Assembly: GCA_963970005.1 (NCBI GenBank)
Contig: CAXAMN010026694.1
Span: 593,175 to 657,174 of the forward strand
Direction: 5' to 3'
Source: Durusdinium trenchii
Taxonomy: Eukaryota; Sar; Dinophyceae; Suessiales; Symbiodiniaceae
Length of the DNA: 64,000 nt
The translations under genes were made by a program, and so were the position numbers. Below are positions 44,601-55,095 of this stretch, in pieces. Position 1 is the first letter of the stretch; every line of letters begins with the position of its first letter. The notes under the pieces are model-generated. The model saw nothing but the letters and a program-made list of their open reading frames with translations. It had not been told where the DNA came from and did no database searches.

Positions 44601-45595
44601 AAGCTTAAAGAAAAAGAAGAGCTGAAGAGACGGCAAGAGGAGGAAGCGGCCCGCAAAAAGGCAGAGGAAGAGGAGCAGAAGCGAAAGGCCGAAGCTGAGC
44701 GAAAGCAAAAGCAAGAAGAGGAATTGAAGCGGAAGGAGGAGGAGCAGCGCGTGAAGAAGGAAGCTGAGGAACGCAAGCGCAAAGAAGAGGAAGAGCTTAA
44801 GCGCAAGCAGGCGGAAGCACAGAAGAAGAAGGAGGAAGAGGAGCGCGTGCGAAAAGAAGCAGAAGAAAACAAGCGACGGCAAGAAGAAGAGCGCAAGCGA
44901 CAACAAGAACAGGAGCGCCAGAGAAAGCAGGAGGAAGAAAAGAAGCGCAAAGAGGAGGAGGAGCGCAAACGAAAGCAAGAAGAGGAACGAAAGAGACAAG
45001 AGGAAGAAGAGAAGAAAAGAAAAGAGGAACAGGAGAAAAAGGCAAAGGAGGAGGAGGAGAGAAAGAAAAAGGACGAGGCAGAGAGAAAGAGAAAGGACGA
45101 AGAGGAGACAAAGAGAAAGAAGGACGAGGAGCGCAAGGTTCAAGAGGAAGAGAGAAAACAGAAAAAAGAGGAAGAACAAGAGGTAGTAGCCAGCACATCC
45201 GAGGCCACGATGCAATGTCTCACTACATGATGATGCAATAGTGAGACATTGCTTGTCCTCCTATCTCGTCTTGCTTTCGTCCGCGTTCTCTCCTTCCTCG
45301 CCTCGCCAAACGAACTCTTTTGTTTGTCTACTGCCCTTGTACACGTTTAATCAAGACTACCATAATTACCGCCAGCAGCATTCCGTTGCTTCCTCTTCGA
45401 ACATTTCTTTTGCATTTGAAACCTCCAGGAGAATCCCAGATGCCAAATCGATACTTCGCAATCGGCATTTGCCGATAATCCATGTTGTGACATGCCCCTG
45501 TTCCATTGAAGGTGGACGAAAAGGAGAAGCAGAAACGATACTCGCAACTAGGACCAAAAGTGCCGGCAGTCGCTGATATAGTTCAGGGCTCTTGA
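41615..45595 (+). CDS. Lys/Glu/Arg-rich single-alpha-helix protein, nine exons, about 444 residues
   Basis: Exons: 41615-41664, 41778-41871, 42112-42150, 42267-42365, 42707-42769, 43805-43875, 44168-44393, 44574-45182 and 45512-45595. All join in phase from an ATG to a TGA and sum to exactly 445 codons. The product is almost wholly Glu, Lys, Arg, Gln and Ala in i/i+4 charge patterns (for example EEERKRQEEEEKKRKEEQEK), the signature of a long single alpha helix or coiled coil as in caldesmon, MAP7-like or myosin lever-arm helices. The last exon ends in a non-helical tail (YSQLGPKVPAVADIVQGS). Function is probably structural or cytoskeletal; no catalytic motif is seen. Donors include GT, GC and one GA. 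The real start may be further upstream, and an LRR-like exon at 43542 could also belong here. Confidence 0.78.
43542..43643 (+). CDS. LRR-like exon within an intron of the helix-protein gene
   Basis: Exactly 34 codons after a TAG acceptor, ending at a GT donor. It contains KLYLDANAPSFAGSL, then KVTRLSLRGNKIRFN, resembling one leucine-rich repeat (LxxLxLxxNxI). It is phase 0 at both ends, so it could be included in, or skipped from, the helix-protein message without shifting the frame. One repeat is thin evidence for the family. Confidence 0.4.
45212..45252. repeat. Perfect 14-bp inverted repeat (hairpin)
   Basis: Arms GCAATGTCTCACTA (45212-45225) and TAGTGAGACATTGC (45239-45252) are exact reverse complements with a 13-base loop. 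It lies 30 bases after the 5' splice site of the last intron of the helix-protein gene. Confidence 0.9.
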
Positions 45596-46631
45596 TTTAA
45601 TTTGGTGACTTGGTGCTCCAGAAACCAGTTCTGGGATGTCGTGTGTATTAGCCAATGACAAACGTGAATTTCCTCGGGTTTGATGTCAAGACATGGCAGG
45701 ACTTGTTGCAATTGCTGTTGTTTGGCGATCCAGTTTGTGATAGGCTTGACAAGCAAGCTGCTACGTTGCCCCTGCTGGTTTCTGTCATAAAGCAAACATT
45801 CAATCTGTGTTTATGTAAGAGTATGCCCTTGCCATCACTGCCCTTGCGGACAGTGCTTGACCCTCCAGGAGGGTACTTCGATCATTCTTGATCCCGAATC
45901 TTGCACCAAGGCGACTGAGTTTTAAGTGGAAGATGCAAGACGAGATGCGCTTGGGACAAGAGGTGGACAGTGTGTGCAGCAGACAGCAGACACACTTGGC
46001 ACACACTGCTCAATCAACACCCCTCTTTTGAATTGTGGGACCACACACCACACAGTTCTGCTTTCAGGGGGTGGTACAGCCCACAAGAATCTGCCTCTTG
46101 TGGTGTATGAGAAGCAACTTTGACATATCATCATTGGCGACTCAACTGGCAAAACATATTATTTACAGCTTTCTGACTTTGTACCTCACGCATAGCAGCT
46201 CCATGTGACTAAATGTGATGGCGACCACAGAACCGCCATATGCTCCGATGCAGAGCTGTTCGGTGTATGCTACCCGGTGCCTTTGGCATCCTTTCTCCGT
46301 TGCTTTTGCCAGACTGCAAAGATCAAGAAGCAGCTCCAAGAGAGGTGATGCCAGTGCTATCGGTGCTGTGACTCCGAGCTCAATGTAACTTGATGTAACT
46401 TGCTTTTTCCACAGCTATTCACAGATACAAGGACTTGCTGGTGTTGACACAGTTGTCATGGCCCATGGCTATTTGTATCGTATAGATAGCAGACTATTTT
46501 GCCCGTTAAAGAACCTTACATGCAGCCACAAAGAACTTGACCATGATAATGCCGGCAAGCCACACTGATGAGATCAGAGATTGCAAGACTACATGGAATT
46601 GAAAGTACATTGAAAGTACATTGAAAGCGAT
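45596..46631. other. No firm gene
   Basis: A + frame at about 45655-45800 is protein-like (FLGFDVKTWQDLLQLLLFGD) but lacks clear borders. The rest shows nothing supported. Confidence 0.35.
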
Positions 46632-46664
46632 AATGCCTGACATCGATCGATATCGACTTGCCAG

Positions 46665-46720
46665 GGAGCAAGAGCTTGCAAAATTGCGTGAGAGTAAAGA
46701 AGCGGAACAGAGGAGAAGAA
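46665..46720 (+). CDS. Short charged-helix exon candidate
   Basis: After CTTGCCAG the frame reads EQELAKLRESKEAEQRRR, similar in style to the upstream helix protein. A second 30-base piece at 47480-47509 (AKKIEDEKSK, between TCCAGTCAG and a GC donor) is alike. They may be further exons of that gene if the TGA at 45593 is not used, or part of a neighbour. Phase with exon 9 does not fit simply. Confidence 0.35.
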
Positions 46721-46827
46721 ATTGTGGATTGCGTGCCGCATTCCCTTACCGCATGGTGTACCGCTGGAATGCTAGGAGACAGCGCCTTTTTCATGTCTGT
46801 AGACTAGAAAACCGTTACATGACCTGA

Positions 46828-48260
46828 CTTGTCATGCAGCAAGCACTTACCATGTTCTAAGTTCGCACTCTTAGCCAAGCACTTCTGGGTACGATCGCTT
46901 TTACGACAGGTCGGCACACAGATTGTTTGACTGAGAAACACGCACACGCACGCGATTTCAACCTTTTTGACTCAGAAATCAGGAGGTTTCCTTTTCGGTG
47001 TTGCTGGTGTTGAATCGGAATTCCTTGCCTCGGACTGGTGTGTCGTGTCCTTTTCCCTGGCTTCGATCAGTTTTCATCGGCCTCGGTGAAGGAGGTGGAA
47101 AGAGTTGCAAGAAGAGGCAGGTCGTGTTGCGTCCACAAAATCAGGGTGCCGCCTGCAGTCGCTGAGACAGGAAGACCAGTGCTAACAGATACCAATCATC
47201 ACTAATCATGTTTTGTTTTTCCTTTGGCCAACAGAAACAACAAGATTGCAGATACCTTCTGCGCTTATGACTTCAGACATTTGGTTTGGACGAACATTTT
47301 GATGTCAATCATGTGCCTTGCATTGCCTGGGGCTTTGACATTTTTAGGCGGCTGGGATTACTGGAGAGCATACGCGATCTCTCTCGTTTGCATGTAAAGC
47401 CGCTCTCAATTTAGTTTTTGATGGCATAAGTTCCATACGCCTCATGGGTTTTGGTTTGAATCCAACCCTCTCCAGTCAGGCGAAAAAGATTGAGGACGAG
47501 AAGTCCAAGGCAAGCATGAGACGTCCTTTACCGAGTAGCAAATGACTATGTGAGGGATGGTGTAAGCAAGTGTGTGTGTTTTTGTGAGTAATCATATGGA
47601 TTCAGCAAGTAATAATGCCCATCATCGATCAATCGTGAACATACAAGGATTTCGACCAGTATCCAGTACGCTGCTATCCAGGTGCAGCTTCCATGCTGCC
47701 AATATATATATATATATACACATACACATAATCTTGTGTTTGGGGAGCGAGGCTATGAGGCTAGATGACTCTTGATGCACTCTGGAATTGTAGTTCTATG
47801 GACACTAGTGAAAACCTTCTAAGGGACTGTAGTCAAACATCGTGCAACGGTGGTCGCTGTGGTAGGTCAACCTACACAATGGAACCAGCAAGCAGGTTCA
47901 ATGCTTACTCGCCTCTGGCTGATCTTAGACCGTTCGCTTGCTGCTCCCTTCCAGGCATTTCAGAAAAAAAGATGACCGACAGCCAGAACTGGCAGCTGGG
48001 CAGACTGAGCAGCGGATCAGTCTGCTTGATATGATTTAGCGATGAGCCGAAGTCTTCCCTTCTCATATTCGGTGATTTATTTGTAGACTTTTCAAACCAA
48101 AGCTTGCCGAGATTGGTACTTCCGAGTACTTCCTTGCACTATCCGGATCAATCACTTAAGGGTTAGGATCCCACCCTTGCAAAAGTTCTTTCCTGTAGCC
48201 ATGCGTTTACTGGCCAGAAATGTGTGAAGGTTTGGACTTCGGCATGAGCCGAAAACGGCA
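46828..48260. other. No firm gene
   Basis: About 1.4 kb. Apart from the 30-base helix-like piece at 47480 and a TATATA run near 47702, nothing is supported. Confidence 0.4.
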
Positions 48261-48393
48261 GTGGGGCTTATTTGTGGCCAGTGGGGTCAAGGAACTGAGG
48301 CATGCAGGACATCGTCACTTGCTCCGACCATCTCACTAGCACTGCCTTGCTGGCGGCAATGGACTCGGACTCGGCAGAAGATGTGGCAATGCC

Positions 48394-48558
48394 ATGAGGT
48401 CGAAATTTGCCCAGTGGCTCCTCCGAGCCAGAAATGCGGCAGAGACCACCGGGGAGTTTTCCGGTTACAAATTTGCGCTTTGCATTGAGGTCCTTTTGTT
48501 GACCTCAACAAGACAAGAGGCAGAAGAGACGCCGGCGGCGTGCGTGATGCACGGATAA
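48394..48558 (+). CDS. Short coding-like frame, 54 residues
   Basis: ATG 48394 to TAA 48556-48558 reads MRSKFAQWLLRARNAAETTG, then EFSGYKFALCIEVLLLTS. It has a basic N-terminus, a hydrophobic core and an acidic tail. Immediately upstream a different frame (DHLTSTALLAAMDSDSAEDV, about 48310-48390) is also protein-like, so this may be a terminal exon whose start lies elsewhere. No family match. Confidence 0.4.
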   Translation: MRSKFAQWLLRARNAAETTGEFSGYKFALCIEVLLLTSTRQEAEETPAACVMHG

Positions 48559-48889
48559 CCGCATGTCTTTGCGGATGGGCAGCATGTAAGAGCCTGCCAA
48601 GCACATCCAGTTAAGATTCCTTTGGCAGTGCAAGTTCTTTGTAGGCTGTGGCGGGGATGAGGCTGAACAATTCCTATTCTCGAAACGCCCTCCCAAGGTT
48701 CCTTGTAGGTGGGTGCACACTTTGGGCGCATGATAATTTTTGTCCATGTAACAGATAGCTGAGGAAGTTCTTCATGCTGCCCTCCAATTAACTTCATCGA
48801 TAGAGTGGCAAATGAACTGATGGTACAATGTGCTGTCCAAAATGTGCGCTTTGTTTGCCTTCGGCTTTGCAACTACGATCTAACTATAG

Positions 48890-49225
48890 AAAGCTACTAG
48901 GAACAAGTGCCACGCTAGTAGTAACAGGTGCCTTACTAGTAGTAACAAGAAGCTATTAGAAACAAGTGCCACGCTAGTAGTAACAAGTGCCTTACTAGTA
49001 GTAGCAATAAGCTAGTAACAATAAGAGTTTTTTTCTTTTTTTCTACTAGCTTCTTGTTTTTGCTTTTATTCACTGTCAGAACATTCTCATCGAGACAAGA
49101 GACGTGCAGTTGACACCCCGCGCTTCTTGTTACTACTAATAAGGCACTTGTTCCTAGTAGCGTGGCACCTGTTACTACTAGTAAGGCACTTGTTACTAGA
49201 AGCGATGCACTTGTTACTAATTTGC
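48890..49225. repeat. Inverted ACTAG-rich repeats (fold-back)
   Basis: 48893-49015 holds units of AACAAGTGCCACGCTAGTAG and AACAAGTGCCTTACTAGTAG. 49121-49222 holds the reverse complements (CTTGTTACTACTAATAAGGC, CTAGTAGCGTGGCACCTGTT). The two arms flank about 100 bases that include T-rich runs, so a single strand could fold back. Confidence 0.85.
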
Positions 49226-49796
49226 AGGGTGAAGAGACAGTGGCGTACCTCTCTTGTTTTCTCTTTGTTGCCGTGGCGTACCTCTCAGCTGCACTGGTTC
49301 AGTTGGTCGAGATTGCAAGCGACTGAAACCTAGCCTGGGCTTGGACTCATAGACCATCTTGCAACTTGTTGGCTGCCCTCATCCTCAACATCTACAACCA
49401 TGCGTGGATTTTTGCTGACTGGTACTGGTTGTGAGTAGCCTACTTGTACGTACTTCAATCAATCTACTTACTTGGTCACTATAGAATGACATGTCACGGA
49501 AGGAAAATTGGTTTATGGTGTGCAAACAGCCAGAGTTTCCAGGATTTGGTTTGGCTAAGCTTCTTCCGCTTGGCGGAACATGCCAACTAGCTCAGTGACA
49601 GACCCTCCAAGTGTGGAGAAACGACAAATGCACAGAGATTCAGCATAATTAAATGCTTTGAGCAGATCAGTTTGATTGTGCTTGTGTAGAATGTTCCTGA
49701 TGGATTTCTTGTACTAGTAAGTCAGTTGAAGCCATGGGCTGCTGCCAGAACAAGGAGCATTGTTGAGTCAAACAATGCTGTTTGGACCTCAAACAG

Positions 49797-49971
49797 GCAC
49801 AGAGAAGAGCCGCTGACGCGAATGCAATGTCTATTCCATTCCCCAATCCAACATGCGTCGTTCTTGGGACCACAAACAATAATGTATTCCGGCTTGGAAA
49901 GGCCAACAGCACAGGGAGACGGCCACATCCGAAGCCCTTGGATGCACACAAGAAGCAGACATGTTTGGAAC
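49797..49971 (+). CDS. Internal exon of an unrecognised gene
   Basis: After CCTCAAACAG, running to a possible GT donor. The peptide is AQRRAADANAMSIPFPNPTC, then VVLGTTNNNVFRLGKANSTG and PHPKPLDAHKKQTCLERYF. It is strongly protein-like and Asn-rich in the middle. No family assigned. The overlapping + and minus frames give poorer sequence. Confidence 0.55.
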
Positions 49972-50306
49972 GTTACTTTTTACATTTTGTTTTAAACAAA
50001 CAACTCGTACTGTACTAGTCAGCAAACGGCACCGTTCAGTGAGCCTCCAACATTGAAGGTCCGAAATTTGAAACTGCCGTACCAGAACGAATCCTGACGG
50101 CTGCCAAGTATAATAGGAAAGTCGCCCACCAAGGACCCAAATGTAATCAGAATTAGAATGTCAAAATTGAACGTTTGAAGTTCAGTCCCAGACAGTGCAT
50201 GACGATAGCGGCTATGGCAACAGTCTCTTTGCCGTAGCCTTTTAAAATCTGGTCTTGTCCAAAAGATGTGTTATCTTAGCTCAGCTTAAAGCGCTTAAAG
50301 TTTCAG

Positions 50307-50379
50307 GCTTTAAAAGCTTGGCCCTTGCCAGTTGCTTGGCCAAGCAACTGGCAGACAATCGGCAGCGCTTCAGTCACAG
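50307..50379 (+). CDS. Candidate exon containing a perfect palindrome
   Basis: Between GTTTCAG and a GT donor the frame reads FKSLALASCLAKQLADNRQR. Its centre is encoded by a perfect 28-base palindrome (50326-50353). Protein-like and phase-compatible, but the palindrome makes any composition argument weaker. Confidence 0.4.
50326..50353. repeat. Perfect 28-bp palindrome
   Basis: TGCCAGTTGCTTGG followed directly by its reverse complement CCAAGCAACTGGCA, with no spacer. Confidence 0.95.
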
Positions 50380-50702
50380 GTTTGGGTGGATTCTGCCACT
50401 TGGAGCTTTCAATTTCACAGGCTGCTGTCTCGGTGGCTGCACTCAGGTATCCTGAGATGCATTCCCAATGAACTTGAGCACAACCCAACATCCCCTTTGA
50501 ATTTGTGCAAGCAATCGGGCAATCAGAGAATTGAGAAGTTACAATTTTTCGCGCTAGAAAACACCTTGCCACTCCGGACGGCGGGTTTGTGGGACGTCTT
50601 CAGCGAATTCTCTTCTCTTTCTTCACGAGTGCTTAGCCAATGTGGTCAGCTGCACGGCGTCTTCAGGAGCTTTACATTGTTTGCTCCTGGGACTGGGATG
50701 AA

Positions 50703-50912
50703 GGCGCGTCATCCGCACGCACGACGACACTGTCGTGGTGTCGCAGACGTGCCGGCCAAACGGCGGTTCGATCCGCACGGTGTTTGACGCATCGCTCGTA
50801 TTGCCACGTTCGCCGATGTCAAGTGCCAAACGTTTCAGGTGATCACCTGGCAAAGGGTATTTGGAGGCAGAAGCATGTGGACCAATTCGAGGTGCTCAAC
50901 TTGGCCGATTGA
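50703..50912 (+). CDS. Probable 3' coding region of an unrecognised gene
   Basis: Two overlapping readings exist. One frame (VIRTHDDTVVVSQTCRPNGG, then VFDASLVLPRSP) covers about 50708-50838. Another gives a clean terminal exon after CGTTTCAG at 50838 reading DHLAKGIWRQKHVDQFEVLN and ending LAD, with TGA at 50910-50912. Both are protein-like but cannot both be exons without an intron between them. A + strand gene ending at 50912 is likely. Confidence 0.4.
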   Translation, partial: GASSARTTTLSWCRRRAGQTAVRSARCLTHRSYCHVRRCQVPNVSGDHLAKGIWRQKHVDQFEVLNLAD

Positions 50913-51449
50913 AAGAGCATTCGGAAGAGCATTCTATGTTTTTGGGTGGTGGAAGGTGGTGGAAGACAGGCAGTAGTAGCTTGAGTAGCTACTAAGCTTA
51001 AGGATGCTGCATGCAAGGACGTAGTAGAGCAAGGGTTCAAAAGCGCCTTGCTCCCTTGAACCCCTCGAATGAAACAGTTCCTAGATGATATGCCAGAAAA
51101 CCTATGTCGCTCGGGTCAGACAAGGTGGTGATATTGTATCCTGCACTGAACCTGTACAAACACGTTCAATTCGGATGCACGGCATTTGTGCCGAGTTTTG
51201 GCTGGTTTTGTTTGACTTTTTGATTTGCAAGGAACGCAAGCGAGAAGAGATGTCTACCAACGTTTGCCGAACATTCTTTGAACGAGAAAGCTTAATCAAG
51301 TTGAAACATGCAAAATCGGGAAGATCCCTGGCCTAATGGCTAGACCAGACTGATTGTTTTGACATGTATCCCTATTCTATTGTTACATAAATCTATAATG
51401 ATGTGTATAAGTAGTTGGTTTGGCTAGCATTGGAATTTGTTGGATCAAG

Positions 51450-51718
51450 GTTGAAGAGAAGCTCTACAAAGGCGGGAGGGAGATCTGGGATCATGGAAAG
51501 ACAAAAACTATGGCCCTTGAAAAAATGTGGCCAGCTGTACAAGAATGGTTCGGAGGAGCTTTTTGCAGGAGTTCTCGTCATATGCCTATTGAATCCTATT
51601 TGCCGAAAGGGCTGAAAGCAGAGTATTTACACTTCTTATCAGGATGTATCAGCAAGTTGGCAAGTGACCTTGAGGCACTTATGAGTCCTGAAGTTGTAGC
51701 TTGTGACGGTGACGTGCA
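51450..51718 (+). CDS. Internal exon of an unrecognised gene
   Basis: Runs from GGATCAAG to a consensus GTGAGT donor at 51719, 89 codons plus two bases. The peptide includes VEEKLYKGGREIWDHGKTKT, MWPAVQEWFGGAF and LSGCISKLASDLEALMSPE. It is helix-rich and strongly protein-like. No family recognised. Confidence 0.6.
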
Positions 51719-52389
51719 GTGAGTTTCAGGGTGTTTTTGACAAGCATTGTCAGCATATTCGGCTCAAAGACATTCAGCTGACTGTCCGAAGTATATACAG
51801 AGGCGCCAGAAAAGGAGATATGTGTTGGGCGCATATTGCTTGTTGCTAAGTACTACTTTGGTATGTCATTGTGTCACAGCTGTGATTGCTTTCCTGAACT
51901 TTGTTCCAATCAACTATTTGTTTAGAATGAGTTGGGCAAAGTAAGGGCTGGAGGTGCTTAGATGTGCTGGACACCGATTCACACAATATGATTCGATACA
52001 TTTTGAATCATTTTGAGATGTGCCCCTCACCACACAACGGCTCTCCAGATCTGGAGCTTCGTCAATGTCGCGCTGGCGGCGCTTAGCATTGCGTACTTTG
52101 CCGACTGGGGTGGGCCAAGGGTGAATGGGTCGACGTCAAGCCATGAAGCTAGGCGGTCCTACAGCTCAGGAGGATTCCACCGGCAATGAACCTTGCAAAA
52201 CAAATTGTTGCTTGCTCTTTCTTTGATCAGTCGTAATTATCTAGAAGTCTTCATCATTTGCTGGTTTAATTGGATGCTTGATTTTTGGCAACAGGGTGAG
52301 TTGAAGAACGCTCGTTGTGGAACTAATGCGCTCATTATCGTTCATGGTTTCATACATTTTTTGCACCTCCAAGGGTAATTGTACAGTTT

Positions 52390-52580
52390 CAGCAGGGGGT
52401 GCCAGGGACCATGCAAGTCTGGCACGAACAAAGACGGTTGCATTGGTCTGTGACGCTGGATCGATGTACCTGCTTTTTGAACCGTTGTCCAAGCTTTTAC
52501 TCCAATCTTCCATAAAAGACTACTGCGCGATGTTCAACATGTCTGTTCTTCGGACCCGAGAAGCCACTCTGTTCCCTTAG
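52390..52580 (+). CDS. Probable terminal exon of an unrecognised gene
   Basis: Behind ACAGTTTCAG, running to TAG 52578-52580. It reads RTKTVALVCDAGSMYLLFEP, then LSKLLLQSSIKDYCAMFNMS. The minus strand is also open over part of it, so the strand is not certain. Confidence 0.4.
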
Positions 52581-52703
52581 CCAAGGTCTACTGTAACTGC
52601 ATTAAAGGTCCTTCAGGTCTAATTGCAGTAACGCTCGAACTACCAAACTGATTTAGCTCTTGCGAGCATGTATCTAAGTGTGTGGTCATTGCAGTATCGC
52701 GTA

Positions 52704-53090
52704 ACCGCTGAGAGAGATTCACAGATGTATTTGACGTGTTTTGTGGGAGCCGGTCTGACCGGTCTCCTCGGGTGTGCTGCACCTAGGCACTGCCAGCGTA
52801 GCAGCTTCCAAGCTGCAATTCAAGCTGTGTACGCTTTGCGCAAATTGTTTGTGGGCTTAGGGAGAGAAAACGAAAGGCACGAAGAAGGTGTTAGGGTCCC
52901 TTCAAACAATCAGACCCTACAAAGTTGGAACCCCAAACACCTTTTCTTTATACTATTTTCCTTTCCTTTCGCTTTTCCCAAGTCCATAGGTCTCGAGGCA
53001 GACTTTTTTGGTGACCGCAAGAATAAGCCGGAAAGAGAACCCCAACAGAGGCGGCGGTCCAGGAAAGGCCCAGGCCACCGAGGCCATTGA
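52704..53090 (+). CDS. Hypothetical protein C-terminal region
   Basis: The + frame reads DSQMYLTCFVGAGLTGLLGC, then AAIQAVYALRKLFVGLGREN, and after a hydrophobic segment ends in a very basic tail (KNKPEREPQQRRRSRKGPG) with TGA at 53088-53090. Part of the middle (about 52890-52990) may be intron read through. It ends about 0.9 kb before the first PTGES2-like exon. No family match. Confidence 0.4.
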   Translation, partial: TAERDSQMYLTCFVGAGLTGLLGCAAPRHCQRSSFQAAIQAVYALRKLFVGLGRENERHEEGVRVPSNNQTLQSWNPKHLFFILFSFPFAFPKSIGLEADFFGDRKNKPEREPQQRRRSRKGPGHRGH

Positions 53091-53951
53091 AAAACGCTTT
53101 GTGTTCTGGAATATACTATGCGATTACGTGCATCGTTGTGGACTGGATATCGGAGTCTAATAAAAGTTGTTCAGAAAGCCTCCGAAAACACAACCAGCAA
53201 GACTTGGTTGATTTGCTGGAAAAGCCGTCCAACGCTTCCCGATGTGATTCAAGGTTGCCGGTGGTGCTACTGGCGCATATTTGTACCGGCAGAGACTGAA
53301 GGACAACAAAGCAGTCTCTGCAGATGACTTCAATGCAGCGCAGCCGAAGGCAGGAAGAGCTTTCCTGAGACAATGAGCAATAGGAGATGTCAGTTGTGGG
53401 ATACAGATGATGCTGATGGCTATTTCGAAGCAGCATTGGGGTGAAGCTTCTTTGTATTTGGTGCGTTTCATTCAAGCTACATGCTGGTTTTTACTTGGTA
53501 TTTGGCGAATTTAGATGGCTGCTTTGAAACTCGGGAGGATGTTAGAGGATGCACTTGCTTTGTTGATTGAGTCGAAGGGGAAGACCAGAATGACATGATG
53601 CAGCTGGCACACTAGTAGTTGAAGCATTCAACGAATGCGCAACCTTGCCTGTTATGCGGTTTGCCATCTATGACAGGATCGCCTTGCTGCCGCTTTCAAA
53701 AACTTAAAGTCCAAAGATGCTAAGATTGAATTGACACATGGCTCGCATAGCTGCACTCAACTTGGTGCCCAGATGTTGCCATGTCCACATCCAGGATTTA
53801 GAAGAGTTAGCAGGCAATTTTATTCAACCATGAAAGGAGCTCATGCGCCACATATCACTCTGGGATCGTGGATTGCCACAGAACTACTGGAGAGATCTGA
53901 AGTTATATATGCTATATTATATGCATAATTAATAGACAAACCGCTTCTGAG

Positions 53952-55095
53952 GTTCAGATATACTACTTGTCCATATTGTGGCAAGGCCAAGGCCAGGAGG
54001 GCGGCAAATTGCAGGATAGCTTGATTGGCCAGCAGAATAGATTGTGTTTGTGCAAGGGCAAGGGGCAATCATACGAGCAACTCAAATGTGATAAATCATT
54101 TCAGGCTGGTCTTACTGTAACTGGAGAAATGCTTCAATGCACGGATTGCCCACACCAAAGGACACCCAACTGGCTAATGTCGACCTTTGCTGGTTATGGC
54201 GAGCATATCAAAGACGATCCAAATTGTTCCTTCAGGGTTTTCTGTCTAAGAGTCTGCCGGCTTCTATGATTAAGCTGTTTTGGCCTTGATCTTCAGTGGA
54301 AGCACGCATTCGGATGAAGTGGATCAGGGTTCAGCTTGAGGCTTTCCTCGACTACTTCAGGGTTCCATATGCAACTTGGCATGTTGCCTGTGACTTTGTG
54401 CGATCAAGTGTCTGGGCATGTTTGGGTATGTTTGGTCATGTTTGGGCTCGTTGCACGTTACGCGCTTGTTTCTTCATTGCTTGGTATAAAGACACAAGAG
54501 ATGGAGCACTAGAACCAACTTGAACACATAGTGAACATTGAAAAGGGTTATATGTCATGTTGTTCCAAATGAACACATTAAATTATCATGGTTTGCTGGT
54601 TTGGATTCACCTTGACTTTTCAAGGACACCATTTGATTTGAGTATCGACTTGGGAGGAACCGCTAGCACTTGCCACTAGAAGCACCAGCAACTGCGTGAT
54701 GATCAATCCTTTACAGTAGCATAATCTATATCCAAGGATCAGCGGATACGTAGTTTCTCAGTTCCGCTTCTGCGAGGAAGCTGTCGAAGTGGAACCAATG
54801 TTCAAATCCCAGCTGGCGCCAAGCGACTACAAGAAGCTCCCTCAGCGACTTTGCTCAGCAAGCTCTTGGGGCCAATTCACAGTCAACTCTTTGCTTCATG
54901 TTAGAAGCGCGAACCACTGGTTGTTGAACTGATTTTTGGAAAACCGAGTATTGGAAAATAGCATTAGCAGTTTTTCTATTATTGCCATGCACACTAAAGC
55001 CTAGCCATAGTCTACACTCCAGACATCCTGGTGAGGCTGCGCTTTGGCGGAGAGGGCGGCGTGTGGCTAGTGGACAGCGATCAGATTGCTACTCG
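53952..55095 (+). CDS. PTGES2: PTGES2-like exons, glutaredoxin-like half
   Basis: Exons: 53952-53991 (FRYTTCPYCGKAK), 54341-54370 (AFLDYFRVPY), 54777-54852 (AVEVEPMFKSQLAPSDYKKL) and 55023-55095 (ILVRLRFGGEGGVWLVDSDQ). Joined, they follow the family pattern: CPxC, AFLD-PY, VEV-P, Y-K-P, then a beta hairpin and the DS motif that binds the glutathione gamma-glutamyl end. Donors after 53991, 54370 and 54852 are GC. The border at 54852 was chosen for phase and adds about three residues relative to the human protein. Confidence 0.85.

Noticed and set aside
44028..45215. Long Leu/Ser/Phe-rich minus-strand frames
   Set aside because: Antisense shadows of the Glu/Lys codons of the helix-protein exons.
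49127..49333. Frame reading LFLVAWHLLLLVRHLLL that also appears at 36654-37094
   Set aside because: Translation of the ACTAG repeat family, hence the identical peptides in two places.
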